Assembly (NCBI GenBank): GCA_003133545.1
Contig: PKYA01000138.1
Location: 192 to 33,756 of the forward strand
Length of the DNA: 33,565 nucleotides
Origin: Acidimicrobiaceae bacterium
Lineage (GTDB): Bacteria > Actinomycetota > Acidimicrobiia > Acidimicrobiales > RAAP-2
Direction: 5' to 3'
Part shown: positions 23,033-30,421 of the stretch, one piece after another
Numbering within the stretch: position 1 is the first letter of the stretch
How the letters are laid out: each line of letters opens with the position of its first letter
Made by a program: the position numbers and the translations under genes
The notes under the pieces: model-generated
Database searches by the model: none
Told to the model about the DNA's origin: nothing
The model's input: the letters and a program-made list of their open reading frames with translations, nothing else

Positions 23033-24433
23033 GTGGCTGCACCCATCCGCCGCCCGCACGACTCGGTCGACTTCGAGGCCGTCGTGCGCCTGTACCCTCC
23101 GGCACCGGAGTTCTTCGAGTCCCGCTGGCTCGACGAGCCCGACCGCCTGGAGCAGCTGTCACTGGGTCGGCTCCGCACCGAACTCGAGCGGGCGGCGCAC
23201 ATCGGCTTCTACCGGCGCTTGTGGGCGGAGAGCGGGTTCGAACCACGGCGTGTCCGCTCGCTCGACGACGCGCCCAACATCCCGCGCTACACCGTCGACG
23301 ACATCCGCGCCAGCATCGCGTTGGACCCGCCCTTCGGCGACTACCAGGGCCAGAGCGTGGCGGAGCGCCACAAGGAACCGGCCCGGCTCTTCTTCAGCGG
23401 AGGAACGACGGGGTCTTCGCGCCCCACCTTCTATACGCCGTGGGATCGCGAGGTCGGCGGCCTCCTCACCGCCCGGGCCTACTACCTTGCGGGTTTGCGC
23501 CCCGGGGATCTCGTCCTCAACTCCTGGGCCTACGGGATCCACCAGGGCGCTGCTTGCGCCGACGAGGCGCTCTACCGGTGGCTGGGGGCGACGCCGATCA
23601 CGACGAGCTCGGGACAGGTCACGCCCACCATCCGCCAGCTCGAGATCGCGGCCGAGTACGGCGCGGCGTCCATTCTCACCATCGGCGATTACCTGCTGCA
23701 CATGGCCCGCGTGGCCCACGAGGCCGGCCTCGACCCCAAGAAGGACTTCGCCATCCGCTGCTTCCCCGTCCCCACCGGCGGCCTGGGCGCGCAGATCGAA
23801 GAGGCGTGGGGGGCGCCGGCCTACGACAGCTACGGCTTTCACGAGGTGAACTACGTGGCCATCGAATGCCCCGCGCGCGGCGGTTTGCACGTGCTCGAAG
23901 ACGCCTTCGTCGTCCATGTCGTCGACGTCGACACCGGGGAGCCCCTGCCCGATGGCGAGCAGGGGAACCTGGTGGTGCACTGCCTCTACAAGACCGGGAG
24001 CGCGCAGATCGGGTACAACACGCAGGACCTGGCGCGGCTCTACCCCCGCAGCCGCTGCGCCTGCGGCAGCTGGATGCGGAAGATGGACTACTTCGCCGGC
24101 CGCAGCGACAACATGATCAAGCTCCGGGGGACCAACGTCTGGCCCGAGGCGGTGGGCAAGGTGGCCACCGCCCATCCCGGGGTGGGTGCCGAGTACTTCG
24201 TGGTGGCCGAGACCGTCGACGCACGCGACGAGCTCACCGTGCGAGTGGAGTCGGAGCTGGCCGGCACCGACGCGGCGGGCCCGGTGAGCGAAGAGATCGC
24301 ACAGGACCTGCGGGCCAAGCTCGGCGTCCGCATCCGGACCGAAGTCGTCGCCGTGGGCGAGCTCGACGGCGCCACCGGGAGGCTCACCTTGAGCAAGCCG
24401 AAGAGATTCGAGGACCGACGTGACCGCAATTGA
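23033..24433 (+). CDS. Phenylacetate-CoA ligase-like AMP-forming enzyme
   Basis: A 466-residue member of the PaaK-type branch of adenylate-forming ligases. The nucleotide loop is F-F-S-G-G-T-T-G-S-S-R-P-T at about 120-132. A central V-P-T-G-G-L-G segment, a Y-D-S-Y-G-F-H-E core and the C-terminal hinge with D-Y-F-A-G-R-S-D-N-M-I-K-L-R-G-T-N-V-W-P-E match the family, which usually runs to 420-470 residues. PaaK-type enzymes activate aromatic or other cyclic acids as CoA thioesters. A Cys-rich turn, S-R-C-A-C-G, sits before the hinge, as in several PaaK homologues. GTG at 23033 has GGAGG 9 nt upstream. The gene overlaps the second Rieske gene by 14 nt, suggesting co-translation. Confidence 0.86.
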   Translation: MAAPIRRPHDSVDFEAVVRLYPPAPEFFESRWLDEPDRLEQLSLGRLRTELERAAHIGFYRRLWAESGFEPRRVRSLDDAPNIPRYTVDDIRASIALDPPFGDYQGQSVAERHKEPARLFFSGGTTGSSRPTFYTPWDREVGGLLTARAYYLAGLRPGDLVLNSWAYGIHQGAACADEALYRWLGATPITTSSGQVTPTIRQLEIAAEYGAASILTIGDYLLHMARVAHEAGLDPKKDFAIRCFPVPTGGLGAQIEEAWGAPAYDSYGFHEVNYVAIECPARGGLHVLEDAFVVHVVDVDTGEPLPDGEQGNLVVHCLYKTGSAQIGYNTQDLARLYPRSRCACGSWMRKMDYFAGRSDNMIKLRGTNVWPEAVGKVATAHPGVGAEYFVVAETVDARDELTVRVESELAGTDAAGPVSEEIAQDLRAKLGVRIRTEVVAVGELDGATGRLTLSKPKRFEDRRDRN

Positions 24434-25388
24434 CGTGAAACCGGCCGGATTCGCAATCAAGCCGTTTCCTGCCGGGTGGTTCGTCGTGGGCTACTCCGAC
24501 GAGCTCGCGGTGGGCGACGTGCGCCCGCTCGAGTATTTCGGCACCAAGCTCATCTGCTACCGCGGCGAGAGTGGGATCGTCCATCTACGCGATGCGTTCT
24601 GCCCGCACCTGGGCGCACACATCGGCTACGGCGGGCGCGTCGAAGGGGACAACGTCGTCTGCCCCTTCCACGGCTGGACCTACGGCGCCGACGGCGTCAA
24701 CGTGCGGATCCCCTACGCCGGCCGGCCGAACCGGCAGGCCCGGCTGCGCTGCTGGCCGGCGCGCGAGTCCGGAGGGATGATCCTGGCCTGGCATCATCCC
24801 GACGGCACCGATCCGACGTGGGAGATGGGCGACATCGCCGAGCTGTCGGACTCCGATTTCGTGCCCCCCACCCGTACCGACTTCGAGATCCATGTGCACC
24901 CCCAGGAGGTGTTCGAGAATTCGGTCGACCTGGCCCACTTCCTCACCGTGCACCAGGCCGCCCGAATGCCCGAGGTCAGCGTGGAGATCGACGGGCCCAG
25001 GCTCACCGCCACGACCACCAAGCAGCTGTTGAAGAGCAACAAGGGCTACTTCGAGGGCGCGGTGAGCTCGGACCTGTGGGGGCTCGGCATCGACGTGGCC
25101 CGCATCACGGGCGTGGTGGACACGGTCGCCGTGCTCGCGCTCACCCCGATAGAGGAGCAGCGGGTGCACGCCCGCTTTTTAGTGACAGCCCGTATGGGCG
25201 GCGCCGGGTGCGCGCAGGACGCGGACGCGGCGCGGGTGCTGGCGCAGAAGGCGAAGGACCGGGTGATTAAGGAATTCGAAACCGACCTCGTGATATGGGA
25301 GCACAAGCGCTACGAGCCGCGCCCCCGGCTCACCGCCGGCGAACAATTGATCACGCGCTTTCGCCGGTGGGCTCAGCAGTTCTACTAA
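24420..25388 (+). CDS. Rieske non-heme iron oxygenase, KshA-like, second copy
   Basis: A 322-residue terminal oxygenase. Rieske ligands are Cys61, His63, Cys81 and His84 (F-C-P-H and C-P-F-H-G-W-T-Y, 17 residues apart). The mononuclear iron site is N167-x2-D170-x2-H173-x4-H178. It is about 30 residues shorter than the first Rieske protein and has a different C-terminus (R-F-R-R-W-A-Q-Q-F-Y). Both are monooxygenase-type with no beta subunit nearby. The start is the GTG at 24420, within the 3' end of the ligase gene (14-nt overlap). Electrons must come from a ferredoxin and reductase encoded elsewhere. It is the last gene before a change to lower-GC accessory sequence at about 25400, so the catabolic block ends here. 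Confidence 0.88.
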   Translation: MTAIDVKPAGFAIKPFPAGWFVVGYSDELAVGDVRPLEYFGTKLICYRGESGIVHLRDAFCPHLGAHIGYGGRVEGDNVVCPFHGWTYGADGVNVRIPYAGRPNRQARLRCWPARESGGMILAWHHPDGTDPTWEMGDIAELSDSDFVPPTRTDFEIHVHPQEVFENSVDLAHFLTVHQAARMPEVSVEIDGPRLTATTTKQLLKSNKGYFEGAVSSDLWGLGIDVARITGVVDTVAVLALTPIEEQRVHARFLVTARMGGAGCAQDADAARVLAQKAKDRVIKEFETDLVIWEHKRYEPRPRLTAGEQLITRFRRWAQQFY

Positions 25389-25432
25389 CCCGGCTGTGCT
25401 CCAACCCGCACCGGACCGAGGGCCTCCTAGCC

Positions 25433-25451
25433 GGCAATGTACTGGGCGACC
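25433..25451 (+). repeat. Dispersed CAATGTAC repeat, copy B
   Basis: Contains CGGCAATGTACTGGGCGAC and lies between the Rieske stop and the GNAT stop. It matches copy A over a 17-mer and copy C over 16 of 17 bases from CAATGTAC onward. Confidence 0.6.
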
Positions 25452-25457
25452 CTGGAG

Positions 25458-25952
25458 TCACCGCAACAGGGCATCTCGAACCATGTAGACGAGCTCGCCA
25501 CGTTCATCGGTGACGCTGTGATCCCGGTGAAATCCGTTCTTTTCCAGGACCCGGAAGGAGGGTGCATTCCAGCTCCGGACGGTAGCCCAGAGTCGCCTCC
25601 TTCCGGTCGTAAAGGCGGCTCGAGCGACGGCACCAACAGCTTCAGTGGCGTAGCCATGTCCATGAAATCGAAGGAGGAGTTCATAGGCGATTTCTGGTTC
25701 ATCGAAGGTAGCTCGACCGACGATCAATCCGCAGTAACCGATTGGATCGCCTTCGATTCGCCTTCGAATGGTCAACAGGCCGAAGCCGAGCGCCCGTGCG
25801 GTCTCGTTCTGCTCGACAAGGCGTTGCTCCGCCTCATCGATGGTCATCGTCGTGCCTCCCTCGTGCTCACCGAGGAGCTGGAGGTTCCACCCAGCGTCGT
25901 CTCGTGCGCGCAGTCGCATGGCCAGTCGCTCCGTATCGAAGGAGAAAGGCAT
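25458..25952 (-). CDS. GNAT acetyltransferase, RimJ/RimL-like
   Basis: A 164-residue GNAT-fold acetyltransferase of the RimJ/RimL type that would transfer acetyl from acetyl-CoA to an amine. It opens F-D-T-E-R-L-A-M-R-L-R, includes I-G-Y-C-G-L-I-V-G, and then has E-I-A-Y-E-L-L-L-R-F-H-G-H-G-Y-A-T-E-A-V, the acetyl-CoA-binding motif A with its Q/R-x-x-G-x-G/A pattern as H-G-H-G-Y-A. It ends with R-S-W-N-A-P-S-F-R-V-L-E-K-N-G-F. The ATG at 25952 fits the standard N-terminus better than the TTG at 25988. It stands alone on the minus strand in lower-GC sequence, lying between repeat copies B and C. The substrate is unknown. Confidence 0.82.
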   Translation of the reverse strand: MPFSFDTERLAMRLRARDDAGWNLQLLGEHEGGTTMTIDEAEQRLVEQNETARALGFGLLTIRRRIEGDPIGYCGLIVGRATFDEPEIAYELLLRFHGHGYATEAVGAVARAAFTTGRRRLWATVRSWNAPSFRVLEKNGFHRDHSVTDERGELVYMVRDALLR

Positions 25953-26110
25953 CGCGCCGTAGCGGTCACCCACTACGACCGTCCACAACTGGGATCAGCG
26001 ATGGAATGCACCACCTGCGAGGCTAACTGGATCCCGCGGAAATCTCATCAATTGGCGTGTCCGATGGTGGTGTCGAGATGAGCCGTCTCCCGAGCCGGTT
26101 GCGTCATTGT

Positions 26111-26127
26111 CAATGTACGGGGCGACC
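26111..26127 (+). repeat. Dispersed CAATGTAC repeat, copy C
   Basis: CAATGTACGGGGCGACC differs from copy B by one base. It is preceded by CATTGT, so CATTG-T-CAATG forms a small palindrome at 26105-26115. It lies between the GNAT gene and an unknown gene. Confidence 0.6.
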
Positions 26128-26144
26128 TCCCGACACCTTTCGCT

Positions 26145-26690
26145 TCAGACGAGTTCCAGAAGGTAATCCGAGATGATCTTGACCGGGTTGAAGGGGGTGT
26201 CGAGATCTCTAGCGGTCTCCCACATCTGAATTCGTTCGATCTGACGAAACAGCGCCGTGTCTGGGTCGGGTCGGTAGCTGTTGGGAGCCCCGTCCGAAAC
26301 TGCAGTCCGTTGTCGGATAAACAATCGTTGGATCTCGCCATCGAAGATCAAGTGATCAGGAGGAGGGATCGTCGGATACCACCCGCCTTGCAGCTCCGAT
26401 TTGAGAGACAGAACTGTGCCAGGCGGCCACTGAACGGATGCGGTCAAGTTGACCTCTCCCGCGTCGAGAAACGATCCGGAGTCTTCGTCAGAACGCACTC
26501 TCGCCACGATGTCATAGCGCGGCCCTGCAACGGAAAGGGGATCTCCGATGAGTTCGAACCGCTGAGACGAATGTGGGCTCACCACTTCGGCACCGTGGAG
26601 GGATACCTCCAATACAGTTGACCAGCGATCCCCTTCGCCCAGCTCAAGCCCGTCGTCCCCGACAATCCAGGTCGCGAGGAGTATCCACAT
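26145..26690 (-). CDS. Hypothetical protein, 181 aa
   Basis: No family is recognised. The protein begins W-I-L-L-A-T-W-I-V-G-D-D-G-L-E-L-G-E-G-D, so a beta-strand rich in hydrophobic residues leads into an acidic loop. It contains beta-rich segments such as L-T-A-S-V-Q-W-P-P-G-T-V-L-S-L-K-S-E-L-Q-G-G-W-Y-P and ends with K-I-I-S-D-Y-L-L-E-L-V. There is no signal peptide or membrane helix; the pattern fits a small soluble beta-domain. ATG at 26690 is chosen over the TTG two codons upstream. The gene is divergent from the metallo-beta-lactamase gene with a 106-nt gap. Coding potential is judged from a single long frame with coherent amino-acid composition, so confidence is moderate. Confidence 0.6.
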   Translation of the reverse strand: MWILLATWIVGDDGLELGEGDRWSTVLEVSLHGAEVVSPHSSQRFELIGDPLSVAGPRYDIVARVRSDEDSGSFLDAGEVNLTASVQWPPGTVLSLKSELQGGWYPTIPPPDHLIFDGEIQRLFIRQRTAVSDGAPNSYRPDPDTALFRQIERIQMWETARDLDTPFNPVKIISDYLLELV

Positions 26691-26708
26691 TTCCAAAGCC
26701 TTCCAGAT

Positions 26709-26785
26709 ATGTTCGGGTAATCCTTCTTAGCTGCGCTCGTAGCCGGCGAGCGGGGGCAGCCTCGTACTGGTCGTTGGCCGAACAT
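26709..26785. promoter_or_regulatory. Long-spaced inverted repeat in the divergent region
   Basis: ATGTTCGG (26709-26716) and CCGAACAT (26778-26785) are perfect complements 61 nt apart and bracket the divergent start regions of the unknown gene and the metallo-beta-lactamase gene. They could be paired operators or coincidence. Confidence 0.25.
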
Positions 26786-26796
26786 TATGAGGCAGG

Positions 26797-27516
26797 GTGA
26801 GGAGTAGATTTCTCCGGGTGCCACTTTCGAAGCTACCGACGATTAACCGTCTGATGCTTGCGACTGTGACCTCCGTACCGATATGGCACCCCGAGCACGA
26901 AACCTTCACTCCGTTCCCGGTACATGCATGGGTCATCCGACATCCAGACGGGGCGATCTTGGTGGACACGGGTATTGGGTTAGACAATGGAGCGATTGAC
27001 GGGTGGTATCACCCGCAGTCCACCTCGCTCACCGCTGCACTCGACGGCGCTGGGCTGGCCTCTTCCGAAATTTCCGCTGTAGTCATTTCCCATATGCATT
27101 TCGATCACTGTGGTCAGCAAAACACTCTGTCCGCTCCCACCTATGTCCAGGCGGTCGAGTTCGAGGCAGCGAAGGCACCTGGCTACACGGTTCCCGACTG
27201 GGCGGAAATCGCGAATGACCGGTTGCGGCTCGTCCACGGGGACGAGAAGATCGCCGATGGGATCCGTCTCCTTTCGACACCCGGTCACAGCCCGGGCCAT
27301 CAATCAGTAGTGATTGAAGCCGGAGACGAACGAGTGGTGATCGCTGCACAGTGTGCCTACCGAGCGGAAGACTTACGTATCGGTCAACCCGCTTCCTCGA
27401 ATCTCCATGACGAATCCTGGGCAAATGAGGCACTGAACTCCTTGCAACGCCTCAGGGCGCTCGCTCCCCTCACTGCCCACTTCAGCCATGACCCTGAGAT
27501 CGTGGCCCTCACCTGA
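26797..27516 (+). CDS. Metallo-beta-lactamase-fold hydrolase
   Basis: A 239-residue MBL-fold hydrolase resembling AHL-lactonase-type enzymes. The signature S-H-M-H-F-D-H (98-104) supplies His99, His101, Asp103 and His104; T-P-G-H-S-P-G-H adds His164, and H-F-S-H-D near the end adds His231. The Asp that normally bridges the two metals (G-D-A-x-Y) is replaced: the sequence is A-A-Q-C-A-Y with Gln185. This substitution occurs in some MBL subgroups and may leave a single metal or change the substrate. The start is uncertain (GTG 26797, GTG 26818 or ATG 26854); AGGAG at 26800 favours a later start. The base composition is lower in GC than the catabolic block. Lactone or ester hydrolysis is plausible but not proven. 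Confidence 0.82.
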   Translation: MRSRFLRVPLSKLPTINRLMLATVTSVPIWHPEHETFTPFPVHAWVIRHPDGAILVDTGIGLDNGAIDGWYHPQSTSLTAALDGAGLASSEISAVVISHMHFDHCGQQNTLSAPTYVQAVEFEAAKAPGYTVPDWAEIANDRLRLVHGDEKIADGIRLLSTPGHSPGHQSVVIEAGDERVVIAAQCAYRAEDLRIGQPASSNLHDESWANEALNSLQRLRALAPLTAHFSHDPEIVALT

Positions 27517-27580
27517 CGACCCTTGCCCGGCGAACTATGACACGTCTTCCTATGCGTCCGAGTGCGCATAGCTCCCAGCG

Positions 27581-28408
27581 CTACGTGCCTATGGCGAATG
27601 AATACCGGAGGACCTCGCTGACAGCTTCGTAGCCCAAACGCCGGTAAATCGAATTCGATATCGGGTTTCCAAGGTCCGTATAGAGCATGCAGCGGTGACC
27701 TTCGCTCACGAGGTGTGCGGACAACTGACCAACGCAGGCACTTGCGAATCCTCGCTGCCGGAGTTCTGGCGGGGTATAGACCGCAGCCACCCGCGCAACC
27801 CCCTCAGTGACGGTCGAATACGCGGCCATTGACACGGGTTGATCGAGATGCCAGAGCCAGAACTGTCCGGCTTCGACTCGAGCAGCCAGGACGTGTGATG
27901 TGATGCTTGGCATCCCCTCCGACTGGAAGTCGCTTGTCCACCGTGCGAGGAGATCAATATCATCGCCGTTGGCGGGACGAAGCATCCCGGCATTGACCTC
28001 GGGAAGTTGAAGGCTTCTCAGTTCGTAGATGCGCTGTCCTTGTTGTGGAGTAGCGGCCGACTTGGTCACCTCGGTCCAGTGGCCTGCAAATCGGGCAGCT
28101 GTTCCCACTTCGCCATTCACCCCGGGCAAAGTGATCTTGGCGTTGGCGATCGCTTCCACGGCGGCACGAATGGCCGCATCGCTCATCGGCGTTAGCGTGG
28201 CGAGAAAGTCCAAGGGGGACTGGAACACGACTCCGATGACCTGGTCACCTTCGGACACGATCCAATAGCGACCGGGCGTCGGATCAGCGATGCGCTGTTC
28301 GAGCAGCGTCAGGATGAGGTTGTGCTCGATCGGTCGCTCTCGCAGGAATTCATGCGAAATGGCGAGCGCGCTGACAGGGTCATCGAGTAGGCGCACTTCA
28401 GCGGCCAT
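27581..28408 (-). CDS. GNAT family acetyltransferase
   Basis: A 275-residue GNAT-fold protein. The N-terminal half (E-H-N-L-I-L-T-L-L and Y-W-I-V-S-E-G-D-Q-V-I-G-V-V) looks like a degenerate GNAT-like domain. The C-terminal half carries the acetyl-CoA motif A, V-A-A-V-Y-T-P-P-E-L-R-Q-R-G-F-A-S-A, followed by C-M-L-Y-T-D-L-G-N-P-I-S-N-S-I-Y-R-R-L-G-Y-E, the usual motif B. This two-part arrangement is common in actinobacterial GNATs. ATG at 28408 is the natural start. It is monocistronic as far as can be seen, convergent with the MBL gene across 64 nt. The substrate is unknown. Confidence 0.8.
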   Translation of the reverse strand: MAAEVRLLDDPVSALAISHEFLRERPIEHNLILTLLEQRIADPTPGRYWIVSEGDQVIGVVFQSPLDFLATLTPMSDAAIRAAVEAIANAKITLPGVNGEVGTAARFAGHWTEVTKSAATPQQGQRIYELRSLQLPEVNAGMLRPANGDDIDLLARWTSDFQSEGMPSITSHVLAARVEAGQFWLWHLDQPVSMAAYSTVTEGVARVAAVYTPPELRQRGFASACVGQLSAHLVSEGHRCMLYTDLGNPISNSIYRRLGYEAVSEVLRYSFAIGT

Positions 28409-28508
28409 GAGACATCATGGCACCGTGGATGGATTGAAGCGGCAATCCCACCCTCCCGACGAATGGGGGCTAATGCCGCATATTGCAACTGATGCATATT
28501 CTCGATGG

Positions 28509-28554
28509 GCACGCACTCAGGCGTGCGTCCTGCATGTTTGCAGGCCTCGAGAGG
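28509..28554. repeat. Three adjacent short hairpins
   Basis: In the 280-nt gap between the GNAT and the next gene there are three perfect inverted repeats in a row: GCACGC-N6-GCGTGC (28509-28526), CCTGCA-TGTT-TGCAGG (28529-28544) and CCTC-GA-GAGG (28545-28554). No T-tract follows. They may end or stabilise the upstream minus-strand transcript. The rest of the gap shows no gene. Confidence 0.4.
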
Positions 28555-28688
28555 GCGGAAGCGACTGGTTGATGGAGACCGCTTTAGCGCGTTGACGTGA
28601 GCATCCCCGAGTTTGATTGCATCTGATGATTGAATCCCGCGTTCACGACAATGCAGTGAGAGGGCGGCGATCTGCGGTTGCAGAGGTC

Positions 28689-29279
28689 TTAGTCCTGTCC
28701 GCCGGGTACCTCCGATTCAAGACAACTGCGGATCTTCTTCGACTGGAGCGCTGCTACGTCGGTCACTTCATCCCAGTTCGGATCATCGGCTTGGAAGGAG
28801 GCGGTCACAAAAGCTATGGGGCCGACGCTTCCGACAATCACCTTCTGTTTTTTCAGTCCCCCAGTTCCATCAATAACCCGTTCACAGGCCAATGCGCCAA
28901 CCAGACCAGGGTTTTCCGGAACATCAATCTTCCATTCTCCGGCCGTGCCGTTGGATCCCATTCGTAACGGCAAGTTCGGAGCTGCCACCGCAGCATCTAA
29001 TTCCGACGTGTATGGCAAGACCTGGAGAATCAGACGCCGCGACGACGAAATGTCATTGAATGTGCGCGCAGCCGTGACAGCTCCAGCGATCCACGCACGA
29101 TGACCCTGTTCGCTTGGGAAACCGACAGCCCCCATACGCCAGGCAACCTCCCTGCCGGCGAACCATTCGCCAGCTGGCAGTTCCTCGGGCCCAAGCACCA
29201 TTGCTACAGAGCGCCGCTTCGCCGGCCTGTAGAGGAGATGCGTCACCGCGAGCTCCAGTCTGCTCAGCTCGCTCACCAT
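28689..29279 (-). CDS. Hypothetical protein, 196 aa
   Basis: No family is recognised. The ATG at 29279 gives 196 residues; a GTG at 29318 would add 13. The N-terminus is helical (V-S-E-L-S-R-L-E-L-A-V-T-H-L-L-Y-R-P-A-K). The middle has L-P-A-G-E-W-F-A-G-R-E-V-A-W-R-M-G, and the C-terminal half alternates beta-strands and charged loops (V-I-V-G-S-V-G-P-I-A-F-V-T-A-S-F). There is no signal peptide or membrane helix. No ribosome binding site is strong at either start. It lies between the GNAT and the universal stress protein genes, all on the minus strand but with gaps of about 200-280 nt, so operon membership is doubtful. Confidence 0.55.
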   Translation of the reverse strand: MVSELSRLELAVTHLLYRPAKRRSVAMVLGPEELPAGEWFAGREVAWRMGAVGFPSEQGHRAWIAGAVTAARTFNDISSSRRLILQVLPYTSELDAAVAAPNLPLRMGSNGTAGEWKIDVPENPGLVGALACERVIDGTGGLKKQKVIVGSVGPIAFVTASFQADDPNWDEVTDVAALQSKKIRSCLESEVPGGQD

Positions 29280-29486
29280 TATCAAGGGAAGCCGATAGTT
29301 CGCCTCGCTGGGCTGCACCGTCGTAGTTCAGTTCACCGAGGGGCGCTGTGTCCAGGTGTCCCACCAGTCATGCACGAGTCCCGTTCGGAGACACTCTTGG
29401 AAGATCAGTCGGATGTCAAGACACTGTTGACACTATGAGCGAGAGGTTCGCCGATTGGACAAGGAAATCAGCCTCGTCATGATGGG

Positions 29487-29969
29487 TCAACGAGGCTTCT
29501 CGCCGGTCTCCACAATCAGCAGGTCACACGCCACCCGTTGCGATACCTTCTTGGCAACCGGGCCTTGAAGGAAGCGAACGGCGGCATGCATGCCCTTTGA
29601 CCCCACCACCAAGAGATCGGCGTTGTGCTCCACCGTCGCGTCGACTAGGGAGTTCGCAGGTTCACCCGCCACCACCAACGCGGTAACATTTGCAACCCCG
29701 GCGGCCCGAGCTTGATCACTGGCCTGCTGGACGATCGTTTCCGCAGCCGAGTGGGCCGCTCCCGCAAATCCGGCATCCAGCGCGATCCCTGCACTAGCCA
29801 CACCGGCCGGGGCCCGATCGTTGTAAGCCGAAATGATGATCAGTTCGGCGGCCACTGCCTTGGCCAGACCGATGGCCTTCCGGAGCGCTCGACCCGCCGT
29901 ATCTGATCCATCAGTTCCCACCACTATCTTGGTTGGGACTGCGCTTTCCTCTGCGACTTCGTCAATCAT
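29487..29969 (-). CDS. Universal stress protein (UspA family)
   Basis: A 160-residue single-domain universal stress protein. It opens K-I-V-V-G-T-D-G-S-D-T-A, the canonical first strand, and ends with L-L-V-V-G-S-K-G-M-H-A-A-V-R-F-L-Q-G-P-V-A-K-K-V, which is the G-2x-G-9x-G ATP-binding pattern with Pro in place of the usual Ser/Thr. A small Ala/Gly-rich insertion lies in the middle. Members bind ATP or AMP and take part in stress survival, growth arrest and dormancy. ATG at 29969 is preceded by a GAGAGGGCAGG run. It appears monocistronic, with a 450-nt gap upstream, and is unrelated to the catabolic genes. Confidence 0.87.
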   Translation of the reverse strand: MIDEVAEESAVPTKIVVGTDGSDTAGRALRKAIGLAKAVAAELIIISAYNDRAPAGVASAGIALDAGFAGAAHSAAETIVQQASDQARAAGVANVTALVVAGEPANSLVDATVEHNADLLVVGSKGMHAAVRFLQGPVAKKVSQRVACDLLIVETGEKPR

Positions 29970-30421
29970 CGCCTGCCCTCTCTCGAATCCTCGGATTTAC
30001 TCGCGTAGCCTTGCATGGCAGTATCACCCACTCGCCGCTCGAATGCGAGAGAGACGCTGGCGGCCACCGAAAGTCCCTGATTCGCACTGGGATCCCCGGA
30101 AACTCGTTTTATTGGACTCCACCTTGAGCGCTGGACTCTTTTGACGGTAGTGGATCTCCTCCGATTCCGCGGGCGGAATGTCGCCAGGGGAGGAGTGCAG
30201 CCGCTCGGTATAACGAATTACGAGGTATTGCTGAACGCTGCCCTAACGGATTCCGAACGTAATCGACGTTCGATTGCCTGCCCCAATGGTGCCGCAGGGT
30301 GGCACCCCAATCCAATGTACGGGGGCAGTCAGTGATTGCCGGAGTGTGGTTCGATCGCGTGAGGCCTCAGATGGAATAGCCGCCCCACCAAGAGTAGATG
30401 AACGCCGCTCGTTGCTGCTGC
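29970..30421. other. Gene-poor stretch of about 450 nt
   Basis: No convincing gene or RNA is visible; the open frames are short and lack ribosome binding sites. It holds a stem-loop (GGTGCC-N7-GGCACC, 30288-30306) immediately before dispersed repeat copy D. The part near 29970 must contain the promoter of the stress protein gene, but no clear consensus boxes are seen. Confidence 0.5.
30313..30330 (+). repeat. Dispersed CAATGTAC repeat, copy D
   Basis: CAATGTACGGGGGCAGTC is the most divergent copy. Its upstream flank (GTGCCGCAGGGT, 30289-30300) matches the flank of copy A in 11 of 12 positions, extending the similarity beyond the core. Confidence 0.5.

Noticed and set aside
25433-26127. Integron-like gene cassette made of the GNAT gene between repeat copies B and C
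   Set aside because: The repeats lack the attC core and palindromic arms, and no integrase is present, so I report only the repeats.
30141-30335. 64-codon plus-strand frame upstream of the kinase gene
   Set aside because: It has a TTG start without a ribosome binding site, spans the stem-loop and repeat copy D, and shows no domain.
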